Of a DNA stretch of 51,229 nt, positions 24,648 through 34,671 are shown piece after piece (position 1 is the stretch's first letter; every line of letters begins with the position of its first letter). The notes beneath the pieces were generated by a model. It saw only the letters and a program-made list of their open reading frames with translations, was not told where the DNA came from and did no database searches. The DNA is from Muribaculaceae bacterium (GTDB lineage: Bacteria > Bacteroidota > Bacteroidia > Bacteroidales > Muribaculaceae). A program made the position numbers and the translations under genes. The DNA lies in the NCBI GenBank assembly GCA_017396945.1, contig JAFQKI010000007.1, positions 1 through 51,229 of the forward strand. Direction: 5' to 3'.

Positions 24648-25940
24648 ATGGAAATAATACGTTATCCACAACGAGACAAATGGCAAGATCTATCCTTGCG
24701 TGCGTTTGCTGACAAAGCCGATGAAGTAAAATCTATCGTTGCCGGCATTATTGCTGAAGTGCGAAACCGTGGGGATGAAGCGTTGAAAGAATATGAGCGA
24801 CGTTTCACCGGTGCAGTTATTGATAATTTTATTGTATCCGAAGCAGAGATCTCCGAAGCAGAGACACTCATTGACAATGAGCTAAAACAAGCCATTAATA
24901 CGGCTCGTGACAATATCGCCACGTTTCACCAAGCACAAGCCACCGAAGTCATTATTGAGACTGCTCCAGGCGTTAAATGTATGCAACGCCAAGTACCAAT
25001 CACTAAAGTAGGCTTATACGTCCCCGGGGGAAACTCACCTCTATTCTCAACAGTGTTGATGCTTGCAATACCGGCAAAAATTGCCGGATGTGAGGAAATA
25101 TCACTCTGCACCCCTGCCGGAAAAAATGGCAAAATCCACCCTGCCATCCTATATGCGGCACACATCGCCGGCGTTAAACGCATCTACAAAACCGGAGGAG
25201 CGCAAGCTATCGCAGCAATGGCCTATGGCACAGAAACAATCTCACCGGTTTACAAGATATTCGGTCCCGGCAACCGATTTGTTACCGAAGCTAAACGCCA
25301 AGTGAGCGAGGGTGCGGTTTCTATAGATATGCCGGCAGGACCTTCAGAGGTGCTTGTTATTGCCGATGAAAAAGCCGATGCGCGTTTCGTCGCAGCCGAC
25401 TTCTTGTCACAAGCCGAGCATGGACCCGATAGTCAATCTATAATGTTGACCACATCAGAACGTCTTGCAGAGCAACTTCCCATTGAGATTGAAAATCTGC
25501 TTTCGGTATTGCCTCGCCGTGAGATGATGGAGAAATCATTGAGCCATAGTCGCATAATTTTATTGAAAAACGATAATGAGGTTATGGATTTTTCCAACGT
25601 TTATGCACCTGAACATCTCATCATAAACCATGCTGAAGCATGGACACTTGCCGGCAAAGTCAAAAACGCCGGGTCGGTATTTGTCGGAGCATACTCTCCT
25701 GAAAGTGCCGGGGACTACGCATCAGGGACTAATCACACGTTGCCGACCTCAGGATATGCCCGCACATATAGCGGTGTCAACTTAGATAGTTTCACCAAAA
25801 AAATCACATTCCAAGAACTCACGCCCGAAGGTGTACGCTCTATCGGTAAAGCGGTTGAGGTAATGGCTGAGAATGAAGATTTATTTGCCCACAAAATAGC
25901 AATGACACTACGTCTAAACTCTTTAGAAAACAATCACTAA
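24648..25940 (+). CDS. hisD: Histidinol dehydrogenase HisD
   Basis: 430 aa, normal length. Two NAD-dependent oxidations turn L-histidinol into L-histidine. Family landmarks are VGLYVPGGNSP, GAQAIAAMAYGTE, IFGPGNRFV, SIDMPAGPSEVLV, the zinc-site region SQAEHGPDSQ, APEHL, and SGTNHTLPTSGYART near the C-terminus. It lies 3 bases after hisG and 2 bases before hisC, so cotranscription is certain in practice. Confidence 0.96.
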   Translation: MEIIRYPQRDKWQDLSLRAFADKADEVKSIVAGIIAEVRNRGDEALKEYERRFTGAVIDNFIVSEAEISEAETLIDNELKQAINTARDNIATFHQAQATEVIIETAPGVKCMQRQVPITKVGLYVPGGNSPLFSTVLMLAIPAKIAGCEEISLCTPAGKNGKIHPAILYAAHIAGVKRIYKTGGAQAIAAMAYGTETISPVYKIFGPGNRFVTEAKRQVSEGAVSIDMPAGPSEVLVIADEKADARFVAADFLSQAEHGPDSQSIMLTTSERLAEQLPIEIENLLSVLPRREMMEKSLSHSRIILLKNDNEVMDFSNVYAPEHLIINHAEAWTLAGKVKNAGSVFVGAYSPESAGDYASGTNHTLPTSGYARTYSGVNLDSFTKKITFQELTPEGVRSIGKAVEVMAENEDLFAHKIAMTLRLNSLENNH

Positions 25941-25942
25941 TT

Positions 25943-26980
25943 ATGACTTTAAACAAATTAGTCAGACCAAACATATTAAGCCTTGAGCCATACACTTGCG
26001 CACGAAATGAATTTACCGGTGAAGCTCGCGCATGGCTTGACGCAAATGAAAATAGTCGCATCACTGAATACAATCGTTACCCTGACCCTTTGCAGATAGA
26101 GGTAAAACGCCGTCTTGGGGCATATCGCGGTGTGGAGATTGAACGCATGTTTCTCGGAGTAGGTAGCGACGAGTGCATCGACATCGCCTATCGTGTATTC
26201 TGCCGACCTGGCATTGACAATGTTGTCGCAATAGAACCAACATACGGCATGTATCAAGTGTGTGCGGCGATTAATGATATTGAATATCGTCGCGTCAGCT
26301 TGCATGAAGATTTTTCGTTAAATATCGATGCATTGCTTGATGCTTGCGATGAAAACACCAAAATTATATGGATATGCACACCCAACAATCCAACCGGCAA
26401 TGCCTATACTCGCGAACAACTTTGTGAAATCTGTCGCCGATTTAAAGGGATTACCATTGTAGATGAAGCATATATCGATTTCTCTCCCAAAGGCTCAATG
26501 ATTGAGTTTCTCAACGAGTTCCCTCGCTTGATTGTGATGCAGACATTTTCAAAAGCATGGGCAAGCGCAGCAATTCGTTTAGGTGTGTCTTATGCTTCGC
26601 CTGAAATAATCAACATCTACAACAACGTCAAATATCCATATAACATCAATGAATTAACTCAACGACAAGCCTTAAAGGCGCTTGACAACATCGCCAACAT
26701 TGAAAATGTCACAAAAGAGTTGATTGATGCGCGCAAACGACTTGCCGACTCTCTTGCCACACTTGATTGCGTTCAGAAAATATATCCCTCTGATGCCAAC
26801 TTTCTGCTTGTTAAGGTGAGCAATGCCAACGACATCTACTCATTTCTGCGCGACAATGGCGTGATTGTAAGAAATCGTTGCCGCGTACATCTATGTGGAG
26901 AGTGCTTGCGCATCACTGTTGGAGATGAATCCGAAAACAATTTGTTGATTGAAAAACTTGCCGAATATGTCACAAAATAA
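25943..26980 (+). CDS. hisC: Histidinol-phosphate aminotransferase HisC
   Basis: 345 aa class I/II PLP aminotransferase. It shows LDANEN near the N-terminus, [23 protein letters not shown] and the PLP lysine motif [14 protein letters not shown]. It converts imidazole-acetol phosphate to histidinol phosphate. The downstream hisB start lies inside its 3' end (14-base overlap). Confidence 0.95.
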   Translation: MTLNKLVRPNILSLEPYTCARNEFTGEARAWLDANENSRITEYNRYPDPLQIEVKRRLGAYRGVEIERMFLGVGSDECIDIAYRVFCRPGIDNVVAIEPTYGMYQVCAAINDIEYRRVSLHEDFSLNIDALLDACDENTKIIWICTPNNPTGNAYTREQLCEICRRFKGITIVDEAYIDFSPKGSMIEFLNEFPRLIVMQTFSKAWASAAIRLGVSYASPEIINIYNNVKYPYNINELTQRQALKALDNIANIENVTKELIDARKRLADSLATLDCVQKIYPSDANFLLVKVSNANDIYSFLRDNGVIVRNRCRVHLCGECLRITVGDESENNLLIEKLAEYVTK

Positions 26981-28103
26981 ACAACGAGTACTTTTCATTG
27001 ACCGCGACGGCACTCTGATTGTTGAGCCTCCGGTTGATTACCAAGTTGACAGCCTTGAAAAATTGGAATTATTGCCCGGAATGTTGAGAGCGATGCACAT
27101 TATAGCAACACGTCTCAATTATAAACTCGTAATGGTAACCAATCAAGACGGGCTTGGCACCGACTCATTTCCCGAAGACACATTCTGGCCGGCACACAAT
27201 AAGATGCTCAAAGCGTTGAAAAACGAAGGGATTATTTTTGACGACATTATTATTGACCGCACTTTTGAGCATGAGAAAAAAACTACCCGCAAACCAGGTA
27301 CCGCATTGCTCGGAGAATATCTCACAGGTAAATATGACCTTGAACACTCATTTGTAATAGGCGACCGACTCTCTGACGTGCAACTCGCCAAAAACTTGGG
27401 GTGCAATGCAATATATATCGGTGACGCCGAGGATTTAGCCAATAACACACTATCTGAAGTTGTTAAACATATTGCCTCAGGCAATAATGCTTGGGATAAA
27501 ATCTCGACATTCTTGCTCAACAACGAGCGTCGTGCCATAGTTTCACGTCATACAAGCGAAACTGCTATTGACATCGAAGTAGTACTTGACGGCACTGGTC
27601 ATTGTGAAATTTCAACCGGATTGGGATTTTTTGACCACATGCTCGAACAGATTGGTCGTCACTCAGGCATGGACTTGAAAATAAAAACTATAGGAGATCT
27701 TCATGTCGATGAACACCACACAATTGAAGACACTGCCATTGCACTTGGTGAAGCTATACGCATCGCCCTTGGTGACAAACGTGGCATCGAACGCTATGGA
27801 TTTGTATTGCCTATGGATGATTGTCTCTGCACCGTTGCGCTTGACTTTGGCGGACGTCCATGGCTTGTGTGGGATGCCGAGTTTAACCGCGAAAAAATTG
27901 GGGAGATGCCCACCGAAATGTTTCTCCACTTCTTCAAAAGCCTCAGCGACAGCGCACGCATGAACCTATTTATCAGAGCCGAAGGGACTAACGAGCATCA
28001 TAAAATCGAAGGCATTTTCAAAGCCCTCGCTCGCGCCATCAAAATGGCAATAAAACGTGACCCGTTCAATTATTCACTCCCTTCAACCAAAGGAGCGTTA
28101 TGA
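26967..28103 (+). CDS. hisB: Bifunctional histidinol-phosphatase / imidazoleglycerol-phosphate dehydratase HisB
   Basis: 378 aa from ATG 26967; an upstream in-frame TTG at 26949 is not preferred. The N-terminal HAD phosphatase (about 1-165) has DRDGT (D12, D14) and [10 protein letters not shown]. The C-terminal IGPD domain (about 190-378) has the metal-binding HHTIED and the [14 protein letters not shown] signature. It does two non-consecutive steps of histidine synthesis. The Cys-rich zinc loop of the enterobacterial HisB phosphatase is missing here: the stretch before TRKPG is short and contains no Cys. The stop overlaps the next start as ATGA. Confidence 0.95.
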   Translation: MSQNKQRVLFIDRDGTLIVEPPVDYQVDSLEKLELLPGMLRAMHIIATRLNYKLVMVTNQDGLGTDSFPEDTFWPAHNKMLKALKNEGIIFDDIIIDRTFEHEKKTTRKPGTALLGEYLTGKYDLEHSFVIGDRLSDVQLAKNLGCNAIYIGDAEDLANNTLSEVVKHIASGNNAWDKISTFLLNNERRAIVSRHTSETAIDIEVVLDGTGHCEISTGLGFFDHMLEQIGRHSGMDLKIKTIGDLHVDEHHTIEDTAIALGEAIRIALGDKRGIERYGFVLPMDDCLCTVALDFGGRPWLVWDAEFNREKIGEMPTEMFLHFFKSLSDSARMNLFIRAEGTNEHHKIEGIFKALARAIKMAIKRDPFNYSLPSTKGAL

Positions 28104-29065
28104 TTATTGACATTCTAATTCTCATTGGCGGTCTCGCGTTGATATTGCTTGGCGCCAATTGCTTGACCGATGGGGCGGCGGCAGTTGCTAAACGTTGGGG
28201 TGTGAGCGACTTGGTTATTGGATTGACTATTGTTGCGTTTGGGACATCTGCCCCCGAATTGGTCATCAGCACATTGTCGGCAATTAATGGCAGTGCCGAA
28301 ATGGCTATAGGCAACGTGGTAGGTAGCAACCTCTTCAATATACTTATGATTGTGGGTGTTACAGCAATGTTATTGCCTATCAAAGTAGAAAAAAGCATTA
28401 TGACCAATGAAATTCCGCTCGTGATTTTATCGTCGCTGGTGATGCTTTTCTTTGCCAACGACATTCTAATCGATGGCGACAGCGAAAATGCGATAAGCCG
28501 CATAGATGGCCTCATACTACTCTTGTTTTTTGCCATATTTATGCGCTACACATTTTCAATTGCCAAAAACGGAGCGGCAACAGATGAAAGTACCGGCGAA
28601 GTCAAGACTATGCCAGGGCTTAAAGCCACATTGTTTATTCTCGGCGGACTTGCAGGATTGATTTACGGTGGTCAACTATTTGTTGATGGAGCGAGCGGTG
28701 TCGCTCGCGCTCTTGGAGCAAGTGAGTCGCTTATTGGTCTTACCTTGGTTGCCGGAGGAACTTCCCTACCCGAATTGGCGACCTCGGTTACAGCAGCACT
28801 TAAACGCAACTCCGGCATCGCAATCGGAAACGTCGTAGGAAGCAACTTATTTAACATCTTCTTAGTTCTTGGATGCACCTCAACAATTACACCGCTAAAA
28901 TTGGGTGGCATTACCAACCTTGATCTGGGGGTAATGGTCGGCGCATCATTGCTATTTTGGCTCTTTGGATATTTCTTCAAAGATCGCACTTTCACTCGAG
29001 CCGAAGGCGCAGTAATGGTCTTAGCATATATCGGCTACACCGCATTTCTCATCTCCCAACAATAA
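28100..29065 (+). CDS. Calcium/sodium antiporter, CaCA family (YrbG-like)
   Basis: 321 aa, about 10 membrane helices in two inverted halves, each with an alpha repeat: [11 protein letters not shown]...[11 protein letters not shown] and [11 protein letters not shown]...[11 protein letters not shown]. It is an inner-membrane K+-independent Na+/Ca2+ exchanger by family. The start codon overlaps the hisB stop (ATGA) with an AAAGGAG ribosome site inside hisB, so it is translated from the his transcript although unrelated to histidine. A strong terminator follows. Confidence 0.9.
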   Translation: MIIDILILIGGLALILLGANCLTDGAAAVAKRWGVSDLVIGLTIVAFGTSAPELVISTLSAINGSAEMAIGNVVGSNLFNILMIVGVTAMLLPIKVEKSIMTNEIPLVILSSLVMLFFANDILIDGDSENAISRIDGLILLLFFAIFMRYTFSIAKNGAATDESTGEVKTMPGLKATLFILGGLAGLIYGGQLFVDGASGVARALGASESLIGLTLVAGGTSLPELATSVTAALKRNSGIAIGNVVGSNLFNIFLVLGCTSTITPLKLGGITNLDLGVMVGASLLFWLFGYFFKDRTFTRAEGAVMVLAYIGYTAFLISQQ

Positions 29066-29125
29066 TCTATACGCACCTTTACGGGCTGTAGCGCATGGGA
29101 TTTTGCTATAGGAAAAAGATAATAC

Positions 29126-29167
29126 AAGAGACAGTGTCAAAATTTCTCAATTTTGACACTGTCTCTT
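29126..29167. terminator. Bidirectional terminator: his/CaCA operon and rubrerythrin operon
   Basis: Perfect 19-bp stem, arms 29126-29144 and 29149-29167, tetraloop TCTC, T-rich on the plus side. It is placed between convergent genes and serves both. The stretch 29066-29125 shows no gene. Confidence 0.9.
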
Positions 29168-29189
29168 TATGCCGTTGAAACTATATTAA

Positions 29190-29732
29190 TTAATAGTTAT
29201 TGGCTTTGATTTGGAAATAGGCTTGTGGATGCTTGCACACTGGGCAAAGAGCGGGAGCTTTTTTGCCGATAACTATGTGTCCGCAGTTAGAACATTCCCA
29301 CACCATGTCACCATCGCGAGAGAAGACAAGTTGTCCTTCAACGTTAGCAAGTAACTTGCGATAACGTTCCTCATGCTCTTTTTCAATTTTACCTACCATT
29401 TCAAAGAGAGCGGCGATTTTGGTGAAACCCTCTTCGCGAGCCTCTTTGGCAAAACGATCATACATGTCGGTCCATTCATAGTTTTCACCTTGAGCCGCAT
29501 CAAGAAGATTTTCGGCTGTAGAGGGTATATCATCACCATGAAGAAGTTTGAACCAGATTTTGGCATGCTCTTTTTCGTTGTTGGCTGTTTCTTCAAATAT
29601 GTTCGCGATTTGAACAAAGCCATCTTTACGAGCTTTTGAAGCGTAATAAGTGTATTTGTTGCGAGCCATTGACTCACCCGCAAACGCTTCCATCAAGTTT
29701 TTTTCGGTTTTGCTACCTTTTAATTCTGCCAT
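29190..29732 (-). CDS. rbr: Rubrerythrin
   Basis: 180 aa. An N-terminal ferritin-like four-helix domain carries the diiron ligands ([37 protein letters not shown]), and a C-terminal rubredoxin domain has two CxxC pairs (ECSNCG and CPVCKHP). It reduces hydrogen peroxide in anaerobes. It lies 22 bases downstream of the reverse rubrerythrin gene, in the same orientation, sharing its terminator. Confidence 0.95.
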   Translation of the reverse strand: MAELKGSKTEKNLMEAFAGESMARNKYTYYASKARKDGFVQIANIFEETANNEKEHAKIWFKLLHGDDIPSTAENLLDAAQGENYEWTDMYDRFAKEAREEGFTKIAALFEMVGKIEKEHEERYRKLLANVEGQLVFSRDGDMVWECSNCGHIVIGKKAPALCPVCKHPQAYFQIKANNY

Positions 29733-29754
29733 AGTTGTAACTTTTATTTGTTAT

Positions 29755-30306
29755 TTATTTTTTGAAATAACGATTATAGAGCCCTTGGAAACCTTGACCA
29801 TGACGAGCCTCATCTTTAGCCATTTCATGAACAGTGTCATGGATTGCATCAAGATTTAATTGTTTTGCGCGAGCAGCAATGCGCATTTTGTCGGCATTGG
29901 CACCAGCTTCAGCTGCCATACGTTTTTCAAGGTTGGTCTTAGTATCCCACACACAGTCACCGAGCAATTCGGCAAACTTCGCTGCGTGTTCAGCTTCTTC
30001 CCAAGCATAGCGTTTAAACGCTTCGGCGATTTCGGGATAACCTTCACGGTCGGCTTGACGCGACATCGCAAGGTACATTCCCACTTCGCTACACTCGCCG
30101 TTAAAGTGTGCATTGAGGTCTTTTATCATTTCGTCGTCACAACCCTTTGCGATACCGATAACATGTTCGGTCACAAACTGGAGTTGTTCATCTTCGACCA
30201 TTTCATTAAATTTGCTTGCGGGCACGCCACACAAAGGGCATTTTTCGGGAGCTTGCTCACCTTCGTGTACATAACCACACACAGCGCAAATAAATTTCTT
30301 AGCCAT
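29755..30306 (-). CDS. Reverse rubrerythrin (N-terminal rubredoxin domain)
   Basis: 183 aa. Domain order is reversed relative to the neighbour: the rubredoxin module comes first ([21 protein letters not shown]), then the ferritin-like diiron domain ([35 protein letters not shown]). Reverse rubrerythrins act as peroxide/oxygen reductases accepting electrons from NADH via a partner reductase. First gene of a two-gene oxidative-stress operon with rbr. A weak TAAACTTTG lies at 30364-30372 on the minus strand. Confidence 0.92.
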   Translation of the reverse strand: MAKKFICAVCGYVHEGEQAPEKCPLCGVPASKFNEMVEDEQLQFVTEHVIGIAKGCDDEMIKDLNAHFNGECSEVGMYLAMSRQADREGYPEIAEAFKRYAWEEAEHAAKFAELLGDCVWDTKTNLEKRMAAEAGANADKMRIAARAKQLNLDAIHDTVHEMAKDEARHGQGFQGLYNRYFKK

Positions 30307-30446
30307 AGCCTTTTAATTTAGATAATTATACGTTTAAATGTTATTATTGTTCATTGCAGTCTGCAAAGTTTAGCAGATTGAAATCAAAATTAGAAATTTA
30401 ATTCCAAATACCGAAATTTCAATCACATTTTTTCATCCCCAAAAAC

Positions 30447-30469
30447 AAAAAAACACCCTCGCAAGGGTG
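30447..30469 (-). terminator. Terminator of carB
   Basis: CACCCT (30454-30459) / AGGGTG (30464-30469) with a 4-base loop; on the minus strand it is followed by a T7 run (30447-30453). It sits 27 bases after the carB stop. Confidence 0.85.
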
Positions 30470-30495
30470 GTTTTATCTGGGAAGTTGGAGATTGA

Positions 30496-33400
30496 TTAGT
30501 ATTCGTCCCAACCTTTAATTTCGATGTCGTTGATGGGCTTGCTTGTAAAGGCGGTGATGAATGCCGAAGCAAGACGCGCATTTGTGAGCAATGGAATGTT
30601 GTGATCGATTGCCGAGCGACGAATGCGATAACCGTTGGTCAACTCACGTTTGGTGTGGTTCTTTGGAATGTTGATTACCATATCGATGTCGTGGTTGGCG
30701 ATGAGGTCGAGAATGTTTTCACCCTCTTCGTCAGGCCAACATACAGGGTGAGCCGGCACACCGTTTTCATTGAGGAATTTAGATGTTCCCTCAGTTGCAT
30801 AAAGTTTGTAACCGTTTTCATTAAGCATGCGACAGCAGTCGAGCATATCTACTTTGCCACGCACGTCACCCGAAGAAACAAGTACGGCTTTATCTTTGCT
30901 TGGCACACGGTAGCCGACCGAAAGCATTGCATTGAGTAACGCCTCGTCAAAGTCGGCTCCAAGGCAACCTACCTCACCGGTCGATGACATATCTACACCA
31001 AGCACGGGGTCGGCTTTATGCAAGCGAGCAAATGAGAATTGAGATGCTTTAATACCGATGTAGTCGATGTCAAATGTTGAAGAATCGGCTTTTTCAACAG
31101 GCTCGTTGAGCATGATGCGTGTAGCAGTCTCAATGAAGTTGCGTTTAAGTATTTTAGAAACAAATGGGAAACTGCGAGAAGCACGCAAGTTACACTCAAT
31201 AACTTTCACATCGTTGTTTTTAGCAAGATATTGGATATTGAAAGGCCCTGAAATGTTCAATTCCTTAGCGATTTTCTTGCTTATGCGCTTGATGCGACGA
31301 GCGGTTTCCATATATATCTTTTGAGCGGGGAACACGAGTGTAGCGTCTCCTGAGTGAACGCCGGCAAACTCGATGTGCTCAGAGATAGCATATTCAATGA
31401 CCTCACCATTGCGAGCCACAGCGTCAAACTCGATTTCTTTGGCGTTTTGAAGAAACTCAGAAACAACAACAGGAAATTCTTTAGAAACCTTAGCCGCTGC
31501 ACCAAGGAACTCATGCATTGACTCATGGTCGTAGCACACGTTCATAGCCGCACCTGAAAGCACATAGCTGGGGCGGATCAATACGGGGAAACCAACCTCC
31601 TCTACAAACTTGTCGATATCGTCAAAGCTTGTCAACTCTTTCCAACGAGGTTGGTCAATGCCGAGCGAGTCGAGCATAGCCGAGAATTTGTGACGGTTTT
31701 CGGCACGGTCAATAGAGATGGGTGAAGTTCCCAAAATGGGTACATGGCGACGATAAAGCTTCATCGCAAGGTTATTGGGTATCTGACCACCTACCGACAC
31801 AATCACACCGCGAGGTGTTTCGAGGTCGATAACGTCGAGCACACGTTCAAAACTGAGTTCGTCAAAATAAAGACGATCACACATGTCATAGTCGGTAGAT
31901 ACTGTCTCAGGGTTATAGTTAATCATAATTGACTTATAACCGAGCTTGCGACAAGTGCTGACTGCGTTAACCGAGCACCAATCAAATTCAACTGAGCTAC
32001 CGATGCGATAAGCTCCTGAACCAAGCACTACGATATTCTTGCCGGAATTGTAGTCATAAGGTATTTGATGAGCATCGGCTCCGTATGTTACGTATAGATA
32101 ATTGGTCAAATCGGGATATTCTGAAGCAACGGTGTTGATGCGGCACACTTTAGGTGTAACATTCAAACTCTTGCGGTGTTCACGCACGCGCAACACTTCT
32201 GCTTCATAGTTGGTCTCAGGATTTTCAACATAGCGGGCAATTTGGAAGTCGCTATATCCAAGACGTTTTGCTTCGGCAAGAACTTCGGCAGGAAGGTCTT
32301 CGATACAAGAGTACTGACCAAGCACTTTGGTATAGTCATAGATATTTTTAAGACGACTCAAGAACCATGGGTCAATTTTAGTCAATTCTTCGATGCGCTC
32401 AACGGTATAACCATTTTCTAACGCTTGAGCAATCGCAAAGATGCGCAAGTCAGTTGGATGAGAGAGTGCGTGATCGAGATCGTCAAACTTGATATCGCGG
32501 TTGCCAACGAAACCATGCATACCTTGACCTATCATGCGGAGACCTTTCTGAATGATTTCTTCAAAAGATTTACCGATAGACATGATTTCACCAACAGATT
32601 TCATTGATGAACCTATTTCACGGTCAACTCCGGCAAACTTAGTAAGGTCCCAACGAGGTATTTTCACAATCATGTAATCAACCGATGGAGCTACGTATGC
32701 AGAATTAGGAGTTCCCATCTCACCGATTTGGTCGAGAGAGTAACCAAGAGCGAGTTTAGCGGCAACAAATGCCAACGGATAACCGGAAGCTTTTGAAGCG
32801 AGTGCCGAACTACGACTCAAACGAGCATTAATCTCAATAATACGATAGTCGTTGGTCTCGGCATTGAATGCATATTGGATATTACATTCTCCTACGATAC
32901 CTATGTGGCGAACAACTCTGATTGCAACATCTTGCAACAATTTGATTTGCTCTTGAGTCAATGATACAATGGGAGCAACTACGATACTTTCACCTGTGTG
33001 GATGCCAAGCGGGTCAAAGTTTTCCATTGGAACCACAGTGAAACAGTGGTCGTTTTTATCACGAATTACTTCAAACTCGATTTCTTTCCAACCTTTCAAA
33101 GATTCTTCAACAAGAATTTGTTTAGAGTGAGCAAGCGCGCTTTCGCAAAGGGTGTTGAACTCTTCTTCGTTATTACAAATACCGGAGCCGAGACCACCGA
33201 GTGCATAAGCCGAACGCACCATTACAGGGAAACCTATGCGGTGAGCCACATTAAGGGCGTCTTCCATTGTTTCCACAGCTTGAGAAACCGGAGTTTTAGC
33301 TTGAATTTCGTCAAGTTTCTTTACAAAGAGATCGCGGTCTTCAGTAATCATAATCGCCTCAACCGATGTGCCAAGCACTTTCACACCATATTTTTCGAGA

Positions 33401-33714
33401 GTGCCATTGAGATAAAGTTCTGTACCGCAGTTCAAAGCAGTTTGACCACCAAATGCAAGTAGAATGCCATCGGGGCGCTCTTTTTTTATCACTTCCTCAA
33501 CAAAATAGGAAGTAATCGGGAGAAAATAAACCTTGTCGGCTACCCCTTCCGATGTTTGAATAGTAGCAATGTTGGGGTTAATGAGAACGGTAGAGATGCC
33601 ATCTTCGCGGAGGGCTTTTAATGCTTGAGAACCAGAGTAATCAAATTCGCCGGCTTGTCCAATTTTCAAGGCACCAGAGCCGAGCAATAATACTTTTTTA
33701 ATTCCGTCGATCAT
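30496..33714 (-). CDS. carB: Carbamoyl-phosphate synthase large subunit
   Basis: 1072 aa, full length. Two homologous ATP-grasp halves begin KKVLLLGSGALKIGQAGEFDYSG and NIVVLGSGAYRIGSSVEFDW. Other landmarks are the carbamate-forming region (EINARLSRSSALASK), CNLRASRSFPF in the second half, and a C-terminal MGS-like allosteric domain (about 940-1072). It makes carbamoyl phosphate for pyrimidines and arginine together with CarA, whose gene is not adjacent. It has its own perfect promoter upstream. Confidence 0.97.
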   Translation of the reverse strand: MIDGIKKVLLLGSGALKIGQAGEFDYSGSQALKALREDGISTVLINPNIATIQTSEGVADKVYFLPITSYFVEEVIKKERPDGILLAFGGQTALNCGTELYLNGTLEKYGVKVLGTSVEAIMITEDRDLFVKKLDEIQAKTPVSQAVETMEDALNVAHRIGFPVMVRSAYALGGLGSGICNNEEEFNTLCESALAHSKQILVEESLKGWKEIEFEVIRDKNDHCFTVVPMENFDPLGIHTGESIVVAPIVSLTQEQIKLLQDVAIRVVRHIGIVGECNIQYAFNAETNDYRIIEINARLSRSSALASKASGYPLAFVAAKLALGYSLDQIGEMGTPNSAYVAPSVDYMIVKIPRWDLTKFAGVDREIGSSMKSVGEIMSIGKSFEEIIQKGLRMIGQGMHGFVGNRDIKFDDLDHALSHPTDLRIFAIAQALENGYTVERIEELTKIDPWFLSRLKNIYDYTKVLGQYSCIEDLPAEVLAEAKRLGYSDFQIARYVENPETNYEAEVLRVREHRKSLNVTPKVCRINTVASEYPDLTNYLYVTYGADAHQIPYDYNSGKNIVVLGSGAYRIGSSVEFDWCSVNAVSTCRKLGYKSIMINYNPETVSTDYDMCDRLYFDELSFERVLDVIDLETPRGVIVSVGGQIPNNLAMKLYRRHVPILGTSPISIDRAENRHKFSAMLDSLGIDQPRWKELTSFDDIDKFVEEVGFPVLIRPSYVLSGAAMNVCYDHESMHEFLGAAAKVSKEFPVVVSEFLQNAKEIEFDAVARNGEVIEYAISEHIEFAGVHSGDATLVFPAQKIYMETARRIKRISKKIAKELNISGPFNIQYLAKNNDVKVIECNLRASRSFPFVSKILKRNFIETATRIMLNEPVEKADSSTFDIDYIGIKASQFSFARLHKADPVLGVDMSSTGEVGCLGADFDEALLNAMLSVGYRVPSKDKAVLVSSGDVRGKVDMLDCCRMLNENGYKLYATEGTSKFLNENGVPAHPVCWPDEEGENILDLIANHDIDMVINIPKNHTKRELTNGYRIRRSAIDHNIPLLTNARLASAFITAFTSKPINDIEIKGWDEY

Positions 33715-33733
33715 ATTTTTGCAAAATTTCTTG

Positions 33734-33764
33734 CAAAGTTACAATAAATAGCGTGGCTACACAA
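33734..33764 (-). promoter_or_regulatory. Promoter of carB
   Basis: On the minus strand TTG (33762-33764), 20 bases, TAACTTTG (33734-33741): full consensus match, 20 bases before the ATG. The -33 TTG lies in the loop of the terminator hairpin of the upstream nitroreductase gene. Confidence 0.8.
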
Positions 33765-33773
33765 TAGCCACGC
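33751..33773 (-). terminator. Terminator hairpin after the nitroreductase gene
   Basis: Perfect 9-bp GC-rich stem GCGTGGCTA (33751-33759) / TAGCCACGC (33765-33773), 5-base loop. The T content after it on the minus strand is only moderate (TATTTATT). Confidence 0.65.
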
Positions 33774-33810
33774 CAATTTTTTCAGAAAAAACAACATTAT
33801 TACATAGTTG

Positions 33811-34557
33811 CTATGAAATGATGTCAAACCCACGATTACAAAGGGCTTTGAGCATGTCATAATTCATAGCTTCATAATAGTAGTCGATAATATGCCCAGC
33901 CCAATCATTGTCGGTAGTTGAGCCTGAACGAGTGGCATTATAGGCAGTGATTTTCTTGTCATACTCAAGCAAATCGGGAGTCATATCATCCTCACGATAA
34001 GTATTATTGTGAATGATAAGCGACTTTGGCTGCTTGGGTTTGAGCTCATTGACTTCACGAGGTATACCGATTGCGAGACCACACACCACAAACACTCCTT
34101 GTGGCAGTTGAAGCAGTTGGGAAATTTTCTCAGGTGCAGCAGTGCGGGTATAGCCTATGCAACAAGTCCCCAAACCACATGCCTCGGCGGCAACAAGAGC
34201 GCTCATCATCGCCAAAGACGCATCGATAACACCAACCATCACTCCGTCGAGAGTATCATTAAATCCGGGCATTTCAAGACCTTTGGCATCGGCAATAACT
34301 TTAATTTTATTATAATCGGCACAAAAAACAAGGAAACGATTACAAGTCTTAATCTGCTTTTGTCCGGTAATTTCGGCGAGTTTCTCTTTCAATGATTGAT
34401 CGCTGATATCGATTACAGAGTATTGTTGCCCGTTATAACTTGTGGGGGTGTTGCGTATAGCGCCAAAGATAAAACCTAAGTCTTGTTCTGAAATAGCTTC
34501 GCGCTCATAGCGTCGAGTACTGCGACGTTGTAAAAGGGTATCGATCACGGTTTTCAT
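33811..34557 (-). CDS. Nitroreductase family FMN oxidoreductase (NfsA/FRP-like)
   Basis: 248 aa. The N-terminal FMN-binding RRSTRRY at residues 11-17, PTSYNGQQ, and GLGTCCIGYTR are typical of NfsA-type flavin reductases, followed by a C-terminal extension reaching over the dimer partner. It uses NAD(P)H to reduce nitro compounds, quinones or flavins; the physiological substrate is unknown. It lies between ychF and carB in the same orientation, separated from each by a hairpin terminator, so it appears to be monocistronic. No clear promoter was found in 34558-34613. Confidence 0.85.
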   Translation of the reverse strand: MKTVIDTLLQRRSTRRYEREAISEQDLGFIFGAIRNTPTSYNGQQYSVIDISDQSLKEKLAEITGQKQIKTCNRFLVFCADYNKIKVIADAKGLEMPGFNDTLDGVMVGVIDASLAMMSALVAAEACGLGTCCIGYTRTAAPEKISQLLQLPQGVFVVCGLAIGIPREVNELKPKQPKSLIIHNNTYREDDMTPDLLEYDKKITAYNATRSGSTTDNDWAGHIIDYYYEAMNYDMLKALCNRGFDIIS

Positions 34558-34613
34558 AATAATTTTAGATTTAATGGTGTAATAATGGGGTTTGCTATTA
34601 TATTAAACGTAAA

Positions 34614-34643
34614 AAGTCCTTCGATAGTTTAACCGAAGGACTT
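34614..34643 (-). terminator. Terminator of ychF
   Basis: Perfect 10-bp stem AAGTCCTTCG (34614-34623) / CGAAGGACTT (34634-34643), T-rich on the minus-strand exit side. Confidence 0.8.
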
Positions 34644-34671
34644 AAAAAGTATATAAGTTAAATACTATATG

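Noticed and set aside
29860-30321. 153-codon plus-strand ORF opposite the reverse rubrerythrin gene
   Set aside because: It is fully antisense to a confidently identified gene and has no ribosome site or recognisable motif.
33406-33462. Long antisense ORFs opposite carB, ychF and the 1442-aa gene
   Set aside because: They are shadows of real genes on the other strand, with compositions typical of antisense frames and no domain features.
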